From positions 1 through 64,000 of the forward strand of contig DATMFF010000009.1 in assembly GCA_035556735.1 (NCBI GenBank): a DNA stretch of 64,000 nt. Reading direction: 5' to 3'. Under the pieces are notes generated by a model. It had not been told where the DNA came from, did not search any database, and saw only the letters and a program-made list of their open reading frames with translations. Each line of letters starts with the position of its first letter. Position 1 is the stretch's first letter. The position numbers and the translations under genes are program-made. This document shows, in pieces, positions 9,039 to 18,444 of the stretch. The stretch is from CANJBX01 sp035556735. GTDB lineage: Bacteria; Pseudomonadota; Alphaproteobacteria; Rhizobiales; Xanthobacteraceae.

Positions 9039-9671
9039 ATGAAGTTCGACTCGCCTCTGTTCGATCGCATCCGGGTCAAGCCCGATCAGGACCGCCGCCG
9101 CGCGGCGCAAGAGCCCGCGTGCGACTGGCCGGGCTGCGACGGCTGCGCCACCCACCGCGCGCCCAAGGGGCGCGGCAAGGAAGGGCAGTACTGGCGCTTC
9201 TGCCTCGACCACGTGCGCGAGTACAACCACAGCTACAATTTCTTCGCGGGCATGAACGATGACGCGGTCGCGCGCTTCCAGAAGGACGCGCTGACCGGCC
9301 ACCTGCCGACCTGGAAGCTCGGAACCATCGGCGGTAGCCGGAGCCGTTCGGGCTTCGCGCGCCATCGCTTCGCGCCAGGCGCGGACGGCGCCGACGATCC
9401 GTTCCATGTGTTCGGCGAATTCGGAGCTCGGCGCACCAGCTCCGGGACGGCCGGCCGCTCGGAGCAGCGCACGGTGCACAACGCCGCGCGCAAGGCGCTG
9501 GACTCGCTCGGGCTCGACGCCGACGCCAGCAAGGCCAACATCAAGGCGCGCTTCAAGATGCTGGTGAAGCGCCACCACCCGGATGCGAACGGCGGGGACC
9601 GCGGCTCGGAGGACAAGCTGCGCGAGATTATCGTCGCCTACAATTATCTCAAATCCGCCGGCTACTGCTGA
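9039..9671 (+). CDS. J-domain (DnaJ-like) protein
   Basis: A 210-residue protein with a C-terminal J domain (about 150-208) carrying the HPD motif in KRHHPDANGG, which should stimulate an Hsp70 ATPase. It lacks the Gly/Phe linker and zinc-finger of true DnaJ, so it is a class III J protein. The N-terminal half has Cys pairs in CDWPGCDGCATHRAP and FCLDHVREYNHSYNFF, possibly a small metal site. The ATG at 9039 (MKFDSPLFDRIRV) is chosen because it opens the conserved sequence; the frame is open from 8919. The gene stands just ahead of cobS-cobT, a usual neighbourhood in this order. Confidence 0.9.
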   Translation: MKFDSPLFDRIRVKPDQDRRRAAQEPACDWPGCDGCATHRAPKGRGKEGQYWRFCLDHVREYNHSYNFFAGMNDDAVARFQKDALTGHLPTWKLGTIGGSRSRSGFARHRFAPGADGADDPFHVFGEFGARRTSSGTAGRSEQRTVHNAARKALDSLGLDADASKANIKARFKMLVKRHHPDANGGDRGSEDKLREIIVAYNYLKSAGYC

Positions 9672-9965
9672 GGCCGGGCCCGCCCGGATATTTGCGCGCG
9701 CCGCCGGGGCCTCCCTTTCCCTGGGAGCGCCGGCTCCCCATCTATCGGGCGTGCGCAATGGCCGGTCCTCAAGCGTTACCGCCGACCGGCATTGCAGCTC
9801 TGCCGGCCGCGGCCCCGGACCATAACCGCTTGGAATAGCGGGCATTTCAGGGATGGCCGAGTGACTTTCGCAGGCGCACACGATTCTGCTAAGTTGGCTG
9901 GGACACCCCCGCTAGACGCATGACGATTCGCGCCTCGGACGTGTTTTTCGAGGTGAGGAGGACTG
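9672..9965. promoter_or_regulatory. Intergenic region upstream of cobS
   Basis: These 294 bases hold no convincing gene. The ribosome-binding site GAGGAGG just before the cobS ATG is strong. I saw no cobalamin riboswitch-like structure, although the downstream genes are cobaltochelatase subunits. Confidence 0.4.
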
Positions 9966-10952
9966 ATGGCCACCGGAACTGAAGCCGTGAGCGGCCTGCC
10001 CGACATGAAGGTGTCGGTGCGGCAGTTGTTTGGGATCGACAGCGACATGGAGGTGCCGGCCTATTCGGCGCCGAACGAGCACGTGCCGGACACCGATCCG
10101 GACTACCGCTTCGACAAGCCCACGACGCTCGCGATCCTCGCCGGCTTCGCGCGCAACCGCCGCGTCATCGTCACCGGCTATCACGGCACCGGCAAGTCGA
10201 CCCACATCGAGCAGGTGGCGGCGCGCCTCAACTGGCCGTGCGTGCGCGTCAACCTCGACAGCCACATCAGCCGTATCGACCTGATCGGCAAGGACGCCAT
10301 CGTCATCAAGGACGGGCAGCAGGTCACGGAGTTCCGCGACGGCATCCTGCCCTGGGCCTACCAGAACAACGTGGCGCTCTGTTTCGACGAGTACGACGCC
10401 GGCCGCCCGGACGTGATGTTCGTGATCCAGCGCGTGCTGGAATCCTCGGGCCGCCTGACGCTGCTCGACCAGAGCCGCGTGATCAAGCCGCATCCGGCCT
10501 TCCGCCTGTTCGCGACCGCCAACACCATCGGCCTCGGCGACACCTCCGGCCTCTATCACGGCGTGCAGCAGCTCAACCAGGCGCAGATGGACCGCTGGTC
10601 GATCGTGACCACGCTCAACTACCTGCCGCACGACAACGAGGTCGAGATCGTGCTGGCCAAGGCCAAGCATTACCGGACCGACGCCGGCCGCGACATCGTC
10701 AGCAAGATGGTGCGCGTGGCTGACCTGACCCGCAATGCGTTCATGAACGGCGACGTCTCCACGGTGATGAGCCCGCGTACCGTCATCACCTGGGCCGAGA
10801 ACGCCGACATCTTCAAGGACGTCGGCTTCGCGTTCCGCGTCACCTTCCTGAACAAGTGCGACGAGCTGGAGCGGCCGATCGTCGCCGAGTTCTATCAGCG
10901 CTGCTTCGGGCAGGAGCTGCCGGAGAGCGCGGTCAACGTGGCGTTGTCCTGA
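9966..10952 (+). CDS. cobS: Aerobic cobaltochelatase subunit CobS
   Basis: AAA+ ATPase subunit of the three-part CobNST cobaltochelatase, which inserts Co2+ into hydrogenobyrinate a,c-diamide in the aerobic cobalamin pathway. Walker A GYHGTGKST is at 71-79 and Walker B LCFDEYD at about 139-144; an IDLIGKDA segment of the MoxR-like family lies between. The 328-residue length is normal for CobS. A strong GAGGAGG site precedes the ATG. cobT follows 107 bases later on the same strand. The large subunit cobN is not in the window. Confidence 0.95.
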   Translation: MATGTEAVSGLPDMKVSVRQLFGIDSDMEVPAYSAPNEHVPDTDPDYRFDKPTTLAILAGFARNRRVIVTGYHGTGKSTHIEQVAARLNWPCVRVNLDSHISRIDLIGKDAIVIKDGQQVTEFRDGILPWAYQNNVALCFDEYDAGRPDVMFVIQRVLESSGRLTLLDQSRVIKPHPAFRLFATANTIGLGDTSGLYHGVQQLNQAQMDRWSIVTTLNYLPHDNEVEIVLAKAKHYRTDAGRDIVSKMVRVADLTRNAFMNGDVSTVMSPRTVITWAENADIFKDVGFAFRVTFLNKCDELERPIVAEFYQRCFGQELPESAVNVALS

Positions 10953-11059
10953 TTATCTCCCGCCCCGGCGGGGAGATACGGAGCGGCGAGCGCCCCGCGT
11001 GGGCGCTCGTGCATCGGGTGATCGGGACGATCAGCGAAGAGATGCCGAAGACCTGATCC

Positions 11060-12958
11060 ATGTCCTCCAACATCAAGCCTAAGACACCCGCCAAGGATTC
11101 ACCGAACGAGCCGTTCAAGCGCGCCGTGTCCGGCTGCCTGCGCGCGATCGCGCGGCATCCCGAGCTCGAGGTTGCCTTCGCCGCCGAGCGACCCGGCCTT
11201 GCGGGCAGCAAGGCGCGCCTGCCCGAGCCGGCGCGCAAGCTGACCGCCGAGGAAGCCGCCATCGTGCGCGGCCATGCGGATTCGATCGCCTTGCGCGTCG
11301 CCTGCCACGACGCCGGCATCCACCGCCGGCTCTCGCCCGGGAGCCAGCAGGGCCGGGCCGTGTTCGAGGCAGTCGAGCAGGCGCGCGTCGAGGCCATCGG
11401 CGCGCGGCGCATGCAGGGCGTGGCGCAGAACCTCACCGCCATGCTCGACGACCGCTTCCATCGCGGCAAGTACGACGAGATCACCGACCGCGCCGACGCG
11501 CCGATCGAGGACGCGGTGGCGCTGATGGTGCGCGAGCGTCTCACCGGACAGGCGCCGCCGGCCGCCGCCAGGAAGCTGGTGGAGCTGTGGCGCGGCTTCA
11601 TCGAGGAGCGCGCCGGGCGCGATCTCGACAAGCTCGAGAAGGTGATCGAGGACCAGCGCCGCTTCGGCGACGCGGTGCACGATCTGCTCGAGTCGCTGGA
11701 GATGGGCGACGACCGCGGCCGCGAGGACGAGGAGAACGAGGAGGACGAGAGCCAGGACGGCCAGAACGACGACAAGGGTCAGGAAGGCCAGGCCTCCGAG
11801 ACCGAGGAGTCCGAGCGCAGCGCGAGCGAGGACGCGCAGGCGTCCGCCGACGAGATGCCCGAAAGCGCGGAGGAATCGACCGAGGCGCCGGCCTCCGACA
11901 TGCCCGAGGACGCCGAGATGGGCGACCAGGACACGTCGGCCGAGCCGTGGCGGCCGCGCCAGCACGGCTATAACGAGCCGCGCGCGCCCGACTACAAGGC
12001 TTTCAACCCGAAGTTCGACGAGATCATCGGCGCCGAGGAACTGTGCGAGCCGGAAGAGCTCGACCGGCTGCGCGGCTATCTCGACAAGCAGCTCGCCAAC
12101 CTGCAGGGCGTGGTCGCACGGCTCGCCAACCGCCTGCAGCGGCGCCTGATGGCGCAGCAGAACCGCTCCTGGGATTTCGACCTCGAGGAGGGGCTGCTCG
12201 ATTCGGCGCGCCTGTCGCGCATCGTCATCGACCCGATGCATCCGCTCTCGTTCAAATGGGAGAAGGACACCAATTTCCGCGACACGGTGGTGACGCTGCT
12301 GCTCGACAACTCGGGTTCGATGCGCGGCCGGCCGATCACGGTGGCGGCGACCTGCGCCGACATCCTCGCGCGCACGCTCGAGCGCTGCGGGGTCAAGGTC
12401 GAGATCCTTGGCTTCACGACGCGGGCCTGGAAGGGCGGGCAATCGCGCGAGGCCTGGCTCGCCGCCGGCAAGCCCGCCAATCCCGGCCGTCTCAACGACC
12501 TGCGCCACATCATCTACAAGTCCGCCGACGCGCCATGGCGGCGCGCGCGCAAGAACCTCGGGCTGATGATGCGTGAGGGCCTGCTCAAGGAGAACATCGA
12601 CGGCGAGGCGCTCGACTGGGCACACCGCCGTCTGCTGGTGCGGCCCGAGCAGCGCAAGATCCTGATGATGATTTCGGACGGCGCGCCGGTCGACGATTCC
12701 ACGCTGTCGGTCAATCCGGGCAACTATCTCGAGCGGCACCTGCGCTGGGTGATCGAGGAGATCGAGCAGCGCTCGCCGGTCGAGCTGATCGCCATCGGCA
12801 TCGGCCACGACGTCACGCGCTACTATCAGCGCGCCGTCACCATCGTCGATGCGGAAGAGCTCGGCGGCGCCATGACGGAGAAGCTTGCCGAGCTGTTCGA
12901 CGAGAAGGCATCGCCGCCGCCGCGCATGCCGGCCGTGCGGCGCCGGCTGCATTCGTGA
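11060..12958 (+). CDS. cobT: Aerobic cobaltochelatase subunit CobT
   Basis: Partner of CobS in the cobaltochelatase chaperone complex. The 632-residue product has an N-terminal helical part, a very acidic Glu/Asp/Gln-rich linker (about 215-300) and a C-terminal VWA domain with MIDAS motif DNSGSM starting at Asp416. VWA-AAA pairs of this kind remodel a client, here CobN. The stop TGA overlaps the GTG of the next gene (GTGA), suggesting translational coupling. No other cobalamin synthesis genes are nearby. Confidence 0.95.
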   Translation: MSSNIKPKTPAKDSPNEPFKRAVSGCLRAIARHPELEVAFAAERPGLAGSKARLPEPARKLTAEEAAIVRGHADSIALRVACHDAGIHRRLSPGSQQGRAVFEAVEQARVEAIGARRMQGVAQNLTAMLDDRFHRGKYDEITDRADAPIEDAVALMVRERLTGQAPPAAARKLVELWRGFIEERAGRDLDKLEKVIEDQRRFGDAVHDLLESLEMGDDRGREDEENEEDESQDGQNDDKGQEGQASETEESERSASEDAQASADEMPESAEESTEAPASDMPEDAEMGDQDTSAEPWRPRQHGYNEPRAPDYKAFNPKFDEIIGAEELCEPEELDRLRGYLDKQLANLQGVVARLANRLQRRLMAQQNRSWDFDLEEGLLDSARLSRIVIDPMHPLSFKWEKDTNFRDTVVTLLLDNSGSMRGRPITVAATCADILARTLERCGVKVEILGFTTRAWKGGQSREAWLAAGKPANPGRLNDLRHIIYKSADAPWRRARKNLGLMMREGLLKENIDGEALDWAHRRLLVRPEQRKILMMISDGAPVDDSTLSVNPGNYLERHLRWVIEEIEQRSPVELIAIGIGHDVTRYYQRAVTIVDAEELGGAMTEKLAELFDEKASPPPRMPAVRRRLHS

Positions 12959-14055
12959 GCGCACAGGCCGATCCGCACGAGGCCTCCGCCCGTGGGCGTC
13001 GCCGGCCCCGCGCCGGCGCAATGCGGCTGGTGTTGCGGGGCATCGCGATCGCCGTTGCGTTGTTCTTCCTGCCGCCGACCGACTCATCCTCCGCCCAAAA
13101 CAATGCGGCGCGCGCGCCAGATCCGCCGGTCGAGATCAGCGTCGCCGCGCGGCCGATCGACTCGTTCGACGCCCGCGACGTCACGCGCCGGCGCTTCGGT
13201 GCGCTCGAGTTCCGCGGCGGCCTCGAACTGACGTCGCCCTACAAGAACTTCGGCGGGTTCTCCGCCATCCGTCTCACGCCGGACGGCGAGCGCTTCCTCG
13301 CGGTGAGCGACAAGGGCCGCTGGCTGAGCGGCCGGCTCATCTATCGCAACGGCCGCCTCGCCGGCGTCGACGACGCCGAGATGGCGCCCGTGCTGGGACC
13401 CGACGGGCGCGCGATCACTGCGCGCGGCTGGTACGACACCGAGTCGCTGGCCGACGACGGCGCCGGCACGGTCTATCTTGGGCTCGAGCGCGTGAACCGT
13501 ATCCTGCGCTTCGACGCCGGCCGCAATGGGTTCCGCGCGCGCGGGCAGATCGTTCCGGCTCCGGCGGAGATCTCCAAGCTCCCCAACAACGCGGGGCTCG
13601 AATGTCTCGCCGTGATCCCCAAGCCGCTGCCGCGGGCGGGCACGCTGATTGCAATCTCCGAGCGTGCGCTCGATGCCGCAGGCCGCATCAAGGGCTTTCT
13701 GATCGGCGGTCCGAGCCCGGGCGCCTTCACGGTGGCGCGCCACGACAATTTCGATGTCACCGACTGCGTGGTGGGTCCCGCGGACGAACTCTACGTGCTG
13801 GAGCGGCGGTTCTCGTGGGCGGCGGGCGTCGCGATGCGCGTGCGGCGCGTTCCATTGTCGGCGGTCGTGCCCGGCGCGGTGCTCGAGGGAAAGGTGCTCA
13901 TCACCGCGGACATGGGCTATCAGATCGACAACATGGAAGGCATCGCCGTCCATCGCGCAAAGAACGGTGAAACCGTTCTCACATTGATCTCGGACGACAA
14001 CTTCTCGTTTTTGCAGCGCACCATCCTGCTGCAGTTCACCGTCGCGGACGAGTGA
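12955..14055 (+). CDS. Secreted phytase-like esterase domain protein
   Basis: A protein with a phytase-like beta-propeller domain (esterase-like activity of phytase family, PF13449 type), seen in LEFRGGLELTSPYKNFGGFSAI, DKGRWLSGRL, NNAGLECLAVIP and IDNMEGIAVH. The GTG at 12955 overlaps the cobT stop and gives 366 residues. The ATG at 13021 gives 344 and opens directly with a signal peptide (MRLVLRGIAIAVALFFLPP), so it may be the real start. Such proteins are periplasmic and often sit beside cobT in Hyphomicrobiales; substrate is unknown. Confidence 0.8.
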   Translation: MSAQADPHEASARGRRRPRAGAMRLVLRGIAIAVALFFLPPTDSSSAQNNAARAPDPPVEISVAARPIDSFDARDVTRRRFGALEFRGGLELTSPYKNFGGFSAIRLTPDGERFLAVSDKGRWLSGRLIYRNGRLAGVDDAEMAPVLGPDGRAITARGWYDTESLADDGAGTVYLGLERVNRILRFDAGRNGFRARGQIVPAPAEISKLPNNAGLECLAVIPKPLPRAGTLIAISERALDAAGRIKGFLIGGPSPGAFTVARHDNFDVTDCVVGPADELYVLERRFSWAAGVAMRVRRVPLSAVVPGAVLEGKVLITADMGYQIDNMEGIAVHRAKNGETVLTLISDDNFSFLQRTILLQFTVADE

Positions 14056-14200
14056 CCACCGACGAGTGACGATCGGTCGCGGTCGCACGCGCGCCCGGCG
14101 GCGTCATTTGGCTCCTGCGAATACCAGCCTTGCACGTGGGCGCCGCCGCGTTGTGGTAAGGCTGCGCTCCGCAAATCGCCGACCGTCGAGGAGTTTCTGC

Positions 14201-15184
14201 ATGTCGACACGCCGCCAGATTCTACGTTCCGCGCTCGGGCTCGCCGGCGCCATGGCACTTGCCCCGCACGCGTTGGCGCAAGCGCTGACCAAGCCCGTGA
14301 AGGTGATCGTCGGCTTTCCCGCCGGCGGCGGCACCGACATCATCGCGCGTGTGCTGGCCGACCGCCTGCGCGGCGCCTACGCCGAGACGGTCGTGGTCGA
14401 GAACAAGCCGGGCGGCGCCGCGCGGCTCTCGGTCGAGTTCGTCAAGAACGCGGAGCCGGACGGCACCACCATCCTCGTCACGCCCGACTTCCCGCTCACC
14501 GTCTATCCGCACAGCTTCCGAACGCTGAGCTACGATCCGCTCAAGGACGTGACGCCGGTTGCGCCGATCACGCGCTCGCTGCTGACCTTCAACGTCGGCC
14601 CGGGTGTGCCGGAGAGCGTGAAGACCGTCGCGGACTTCGTGGCCTGGTGCAAAGCGAACCCGAGCAAGTCGTCCTACGGCACGACCGCAGCCGGCAGCAC
14701 GACGCACTTCGCGGGCGCCATGCTCTCGGCCGCAGCCGGCGTGCCGATGCAAGCCGTGCACTATCGCGGCGGCGCGCCCGCGCTGCAGGACCTGCTGGGC
14801 GGGCACATCCCCGCCAGCGTCAATCCGGTCAGCGAGGCCATGCCGCTCGCGAACCAGGGCCAGCTCCGTATCCTCGCCGTGACCGGCTCGCGGCGCTCGA
14901 AGTTCCTGCCCAACGTGCCGACCCTGAAGGAGGCCGGCTACGATGTCGTGGTGGATTCCTGGATCGGCGTGTTCGCGCCGGCGAACATGCCCGCGAATCG
15001 CGTGGCGGCGCTCAGCAAGGCGATCGAGACCGCAGTGAAGTCGCCCGAATATGCCAGCAGCCTCGCCAAGTTCGGCAACGAGCCCGACTTCGAGGCGCCG
15101 GACGCGTTCGCCAAGCGCTTCCGGGCCGACGTCGCCAAGTGGGGCCCGGTCGTGAAGGCCTCCGGCTTCGTCGCGCAGGACTGA
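14201..15184 (+). CDS. TctC/Bug-family periplasmic substrate-binding protein (A)
   Basis: A 327-residue binding protein of the tripartite tricarboxylate transporter family, which captures carboxylates or other small acids in the periplasm. The signal peptide has a twin-arginine-like STRRQIL motif and ends near ALAQA. The family marks VIVGFPAGGGTDIIAR, VENKPGG, YGTTAAGS and VHYRGGAPALQDLLGG are present. The ATG at 14201 has GAGGAG upstream. No TctA/TctB membrane genes are in the window, as is usual for orphan Bug proteins. It converges on the hydratase gene across a hairpin at 15217-15239. Confidence 0.92.
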   Translation: MSTRRQILRSALGLAGAMALAPHALAQALTKPVKVIVGFPAGGGTDIIARVLADRLRGAYAETVVVENKPGGAARLSVEFVKNAEPDGTTILVTPDFPLTVYPHSFRTLSYDPLKDVTPVAPITRSLLTFNVGPGVPESVKTVADFVAWCKANPSKSSYGTTAAGSTTHFAGAMLSAAAGVPMQAVHYRGGAPALQDLLGGHIPASVNPVSEAMPLANQGQLRILAVTGSRRSKFLPNVPTLKEAGYDVVVDSWIGVFAPANMPANRVAALSKAIETAVKSPEYASSLAKFGNEPDFEAPDAFAKRFRADVAKWGPVVKASGFVAQD

Positions 15185-15216
15185 CGCGCGCCCTCCAGTC
15201 TGCTGAAACGGATGCC

Positions 15217-15239
15217 GCCCGCGGGACCGTCCCGCGGGC
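15217..15239. terminator. Hairpin between convergent genes (putative bidirectional terminator)
   Basis: Perfect 10-base stem GCCCGCGGGA/TCCCGCGGGC with a 3-base CCG loop, between the TctC-type gene ending at 15184 and the hydratase ending at 15266. There is no T-run, so intrinsic termination is only likely, not shown. Confidence 0.5.
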
Positions 15240-15265
15240 GATGCATTTCCGATTCTGCGGAATGT

Positions 15266-15973
15266 CTAGCGCTCGAAGCTGACGGCGACGCCGCCGACCG
15301 CAGCGAGCTCGTAGCGCACCTCGGTCTCGTCGGGCTCCAGGAACAGCGGCGGAACGACGGAGCCGGCGATGATAATCTCGCCCTGCGTGAGCCGCTCGCC
15401 GAAGGCGCCGAGCAGATCCGCGACATGCCGCACGATGTCGACGAGCCGGCCGGTGAGCGCCTCGGGATCGTCGGTGCGCGCGCTCTCCGCGCCGCGGCGG
15501 AAGACGCGGGCGTGCAGCCCGTGCGTGTCTCCGCCGGCGCGGGCGGTATCCGGCGCGCCGAGCACAACATGACGCTGGAAGATGTTGCCGGCGAGGATCG
15601 CTTCGGGATCCTCGAACGGCAGGTCCGCATCCGCGAGCTCGATCGCAGGCGAGAGCGCGGCGATGGCCGCGGCAGCCGCGGCGCGGCCGCCGCCGGGCGC
15701 GAGATCGTGCCCGATGGTGATGGCGATCTCGGGCTCCGCGATCGGCTTCGTCCAACCTGCCAGCGAGACGCGCCCGCCGTTGGCGACGTGGCCGCTCTGC
15801 ATGAGGTGGCCGACGAGCGGCGCCGCCAGCTTGAACTTCTCGAGCGCCGCCGGCGCGCCGAATCCGACCTTCCAGCCGAGCGGCGCGTCCCCGCCCGCAA
15901 TGCGCGCGCGGCGCCTGGCAAGCTGGATCGGCATGGCGCGTTGAACGCGCGGATCGTCCCAGGCGGCGGGCAT
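15266..15973 (-). CDS. 2-keto-4-pentenoate hydratase/fumarylacetoacetate hydrolase family enzyme
   Basis: A 235-residue enzyme of the MhpD-like branch of the FAH superfamily. Motifs include GWKVGFGAP near the N-terminus, the metal-binding AEPEIAITIGHDL, and ELADADLPFEDPEAILAGNIFQ further on. Related enzymes hydrate 2-oxopent-4-enoates or decarboxylate 4-oxalocrotonate in ring-cleavage pathways; the exact substrate cannot be read from sequence. The ATG at 15973 is preferred over the longer frame to 16012, which only adds non-conserved residues. It is the last gene of the unit led by the ABC-type binding protein at 18445. Confidence 0.85.
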   Translation of the reverse strand: MPAAWDDPRVQRAMPIQLARRRARIAGGDAPLGWKVGFGAPAALEKFKLAAPLVGHLMQSGHVANGGRVSLAGWTKPIAEPEIAITIGHDLAPGGGRAAAAAAIAALSPAIELADADLPFEDPEAILAGNIFQRHVVLGAPDTARAGGDTHGLHARVFRRGAESARTDDPEALTGRLVDIVRHVADLLGAFGERLTQGEIIIAGSVVPPLFLEPDETEVRYELAAVGGVAVSFER

Positions 15974-16022
15974 GGCTGCTCCTGAATGTTTTTTACCGCG
16001 GCAGCATAACAAGAAGACGCGG

Positions 16023-16424
16023 CTATTTGTGATCGGGCGGCACCTCGTAGCCGGACGTCTCGATCGAGCCCGCGCCCATCCAGCCCCACACCAGCACGAC
16101 GTCCTCGTTCGAGGTGTTGTTGAAGCCGTGCCAGCAGCCGCGCGGCGAATAGACCACGTCGCCTTCGCGGGACGGCTCCAGGCCGTTCTCGGTGATGATG
16201 TGGCCGTGGCCCTTGAGCACGATGAAGAACTCGTCGCAGTTGCGGTGCAGGTGGCGTTCGTGGCTCGCGCCCGGCTTGAGCACGGTCCAGCCGACCACGT
16301 GGTCGGCGCCGGCCGACTTCTTGTCGATCAGGAACTGCACCTGCATGTCGATCCAGCCGTCGTCGCGCTTGAGGCCTTCGACGAGCGGAACCTGCTTGCG
16401 GTTGGTGCGGAACATCTTGGTCAT
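16023..16424 (-). CDS. Cupin-domain protein
   Basis: A 133-residue single-cupin protein. Metal-ligand residues are apparent: H58 and H60 in HERHLHRNCDEFF, E65, and H99 in PRGCWHGFNN. The first cupin motif runs G52-x5-H-x-H-x4-E and the second PxGxxH is slightly modified. The start ATG overlaps the stop of the dehydrogenase upstream by four bases (16421-16424), so the two are coupled. Small cupins beside a LacI regulator and a sugar-acid-type dehydrogenase are often isomerases, epimerases or dioxygenases for the same substrate; that role here is inferred. Confidence 0.85.
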   Translation of the reverse strand: MTKMFRTNRKQVPLVEGLKRDDGWIDMQVQFLIDKKSAGADHVVGWTVLKPGASHERHLHRNCDEFFIVLKGHGHIITENGLEPSREGDVVYSPRGCWHGFNNTSNEDVVLVWGWMGAGSIETSGYEVPPDHK

Positions 16425-17305
16425 TTCAACTGGCCTCCCAGGCGAAGATAGACCTCGTGCGCGGTCACGAAGTCGCGGTGGTCGATGCCGAGACCGCGGC
16501 ACGCATTCATCATCTCGTTGGCGGCGGCGGCGAGCGGCACCGGGCTGCCTTGCGTGCGTCCGAGCTCGAGCGCGAGCAGCATGTCCTTCTGCTGCAGCGT
16601 CACGTCGGCGAGCGGCTTGTCCGGCATCTTGCCGTCGAGGATGAACGGGCCGCGATAGCCGAGCACGGGCGAGGCGGCGACGCTGTTGAGCACGGCGTTG
16701 AGCGCGACCTCGCGCGTCACGCCGCCCTTCTCGGCGAGCGCCACGGCTTCGCCGAACGCGATCACCTCGACCATCAGCAAGAGGTTGACGGCGATCTTCA
16801 TCTGGCAGGCGAGGCCGTTCTCGCCGATGTGCAGCACCTTGGGACCGATGGCGAGCAGCACCGGCTTCGCCGTCTCGAAGGCGGCCGGATCGCCGCCGAC
16901 CATCAGCGAGGCCTGGCCCGCGCGTACGGTGATCGGGCTGCCCGAGATCGGCGCGTCGAGCATGATCTGACCCGCCTCGGCGAGCGCGGCGGCCACCTTG
17001 CGGTTCACCACCGGCGAGATCGTGCTCATGTCGATGAACAGGCCGCCCTTGCGCAGGCCCGCGCGCACGCCCTGCGGGCCGAGCGCGACCTCGGTGACAG
17101 CGGCGCCGTCGGTGACGATCGAGAACATGATGTCGGCATCGCGCGCGGCGTCTGCGGGCGTGTCGGCCCACCGCATGCCCGCCGCGATCAGTTCGCCCGC
17201 CTTGCTCTTGGTGCGGTTCCAGCCGGTGACCTCGTGGCCGGCCGCCATCAGCCGCGGCACGATCAGCGAGCCCATGTCCCCGAGGCCGGCAAATCCGATC
17301 TTCAT
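16421..17305 (-). CDS. NAD(P)-dependent beta-hydroxyacid dehydrogenase (3-hydroxyisobutyrate/tartronate semialdehyde type)
   Basis: A 294-residue member of the 6-phosphogluconate/3-hydroxyisobutyrate dehydrogenase family. The Rossmann motif GLGDMGSLIVPRL is at the N-terminus, the substrate-binding DAPISGSP is near residue 120, and the catalytic lysine lies in QMKIAVNLLLM near 168. The usual GLGxMG pattern with AGHEVTGWNRT suggests NADP preference, which is weak evidence. It overlaps both neighbours by four bases: the LacI gene stop upstream and the cupin start downstream. Likely reduces or oxidises a 2- or 3-hydroxyacid made in this catabolic unit. Confidence 0.9.
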   Translation of the reverse strand: MKIGFAGLGDMGSLIVPRLMAAGHEVTGWNRTKSKAGELIAAGMRWADTPADAARDADIMFSIVTDGAAVTEVALGPQGVRAGLRKGGLFIDMSTISPVVNRKVAAALAEAGQIMLDAPISGSPITVRAGQASLMVGGDPAAFETAKPVLLAIGPKVLHIGENGLACQMKIAVNLLLMVEVIAFGEAVALAEKGGVTREVALNAVLNSVAASPVLGYRGPFILDGKMPDKPLADVTLQQKDMLLALELGRTQGSPVPLAAAANEMMNACRGLGIDHRDFVTAHEVYLRLGGQLK

Positions 17306-18426
17306 GCGCTCTGCTCCTTCCCCATTCCAGCCGCGGTACGCGGCAACGACCGCGTCGACCCGCGCGCGATCAACTCCACGGGCAGGACGATGTGCTTGGC
17401 CTCGGCGCCGCCGTTCTCGATGATCTCGACGATCAGGCGCGCGGCCTCGATGCCGGCCTTGTGGTGGTGGACGCGGATCGTCGTCAGCGGCGGCGACAGG
17501 CGGTCCGCGAGGATCATGTCATTGAAGCCGGTGACCGAGACGTCCTTTGGACACGCGATGCCATGCCGGCGCAGGCCGGCGATCGCGCCGACCGCAAGGC
17601 GGTCGTTGGCGCATACGAGGGCGGTGAACGGCTTGTCGGCGGCAAGCAGTTCCTCGACGCAGCGCTCGCCTTCCATCTCGTTGAAGGCGCGCGCGAAGGA
17701 GACCGGCAGCCGTTTCGTGTCCAGGCCGAGCGAGGCGCTGTGGCGCACGAATGCGGCATAGCGGTTGTGGCCGGTGGAGATGCCCTGCGGGCCGGCAATG
17801 GCGGCGATGCGACGATGGCCGGCCGAGACGAGATGGGTCAGCACTTGGCGGATGCCGTCTTCCTCGTCGTGCACGACCGACGAGAAGGTTGGATGGTCGG
17901 TGCGGCGGCTGATCGTCACGACGGGTGTCGTCCCGGCGAGCCGCGAGGCCGCCTTGTCGTGGCGCTCGACGCTCGCGAGGATCAGGCCGTCGACGCCGCG
18001 CGGCTGCATGGCCTCGATCACCTGCGCCTGGCGGCGCGGGCTGCCGTCGGTGTTGGCGAGGATGGCGACGTAGTCGTGCTCGGCCAGCCCGTCCTCGATG
18101 CCGCGGATGATCGGCGGGAACACCGGATCGGTGATGTCGGGAATGACGACGCCGACCGTGCGCGATCGGCTGGTCTTGAGCAGGTAGGCGGCCGCGTTGC
18201 GGCGGTAGCCGCGGCGCTGGCTGGCGCGGCGGATCTTCTCCGCCAGCGCCGGCGATACCGCGTGCGGGGAGCGCGGGTCGAGCGCGCGCGAGATGGTCGA
18301 GACATGCACCCCGACTTCGCGCGCGATGTCCCGCAGGGTCGGCCGCGGCCGCTTGTTGTTATTCTTCAAACGCTGCCTCGTGCCGTGAAGCCGATGGAGC
18401 GAGCGCGGCCGGCGGTCCTTCGACAC
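17302..18426 (-). CDS. LacI-family transcriptional regulator
   Basis: A 374-residue repressor. The helix-turn-helix TLRDIAREVGVHVSTISRAL lies at about 29-48, after a basic extension, and is followed by the hinge region (RRNAAAYLLKTSRSRTVGVVIPDI) and a periplasmic-binding-like sensor domain ending near 355. It lies inside the catabolic unit, 18 bases after the binding-protein gene and overlapping the dehydrogenase by four bases, so it probably controls the unit and itself. The perfect palindrome at 19781-19798, upstream of the unit, is the obvious operator. The N-terminal 28 residues are longer than usual; later starts in frame are not convincing. Confidence 0.92.
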   Translation of the reverse strand: MSKDRRPRSLHRLHGTRQRLKNNNKRPRPTLRDIAREVGVHVSTISRALDPRSPHAVSPALAEKIRRASQRRGYRRNAAAYLLKTSRSRTVGVVIPDITDPVFPPIIRGIEDGLAEHDYVAILANTDGSPRRQAQVIEAMQPRGVDGLILASVERHDKAASRLAGTTPVVTISRRTDHPTFSSVVHDEEDGIRQVLTHLVSAGHRRIAAIAGPQGISTGHNRYAAFVRHSASLGLDTKRLPVSFARAFNEMEGERCVEELLAADKPFTALVCANDRLAVGAIAGLRRHGIACPKDVSVTGFNDMILADRLSPPLTTIRVHHHKAGIEAARLIVEIIENGGAEAKHIVLPVELIARGSTRSLPRTAAGMGKEQSA

Positions 18427-18444
18427 ACCGGCCGCGAACCGCCG

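Noticed and set aside
9672..9965. Cobalamin riboswitch ahead of cobS
   Set aside because: No B12-box-like sequence or matching stem pattern was seen.
9966..12958. Reading cobS-cobT as a MoxR-VWA stress or defence pair
   Set aside because: Lengths, motif spacing and the J-domain/bolA neighbourhood fit cobaltochelatase subunits better.
11099..13087. A 662-codon minus-strand frame opposite cobT
   Set aside because: Shadow of cobT, whose acidic linker and VWA motif are on the plus strand.
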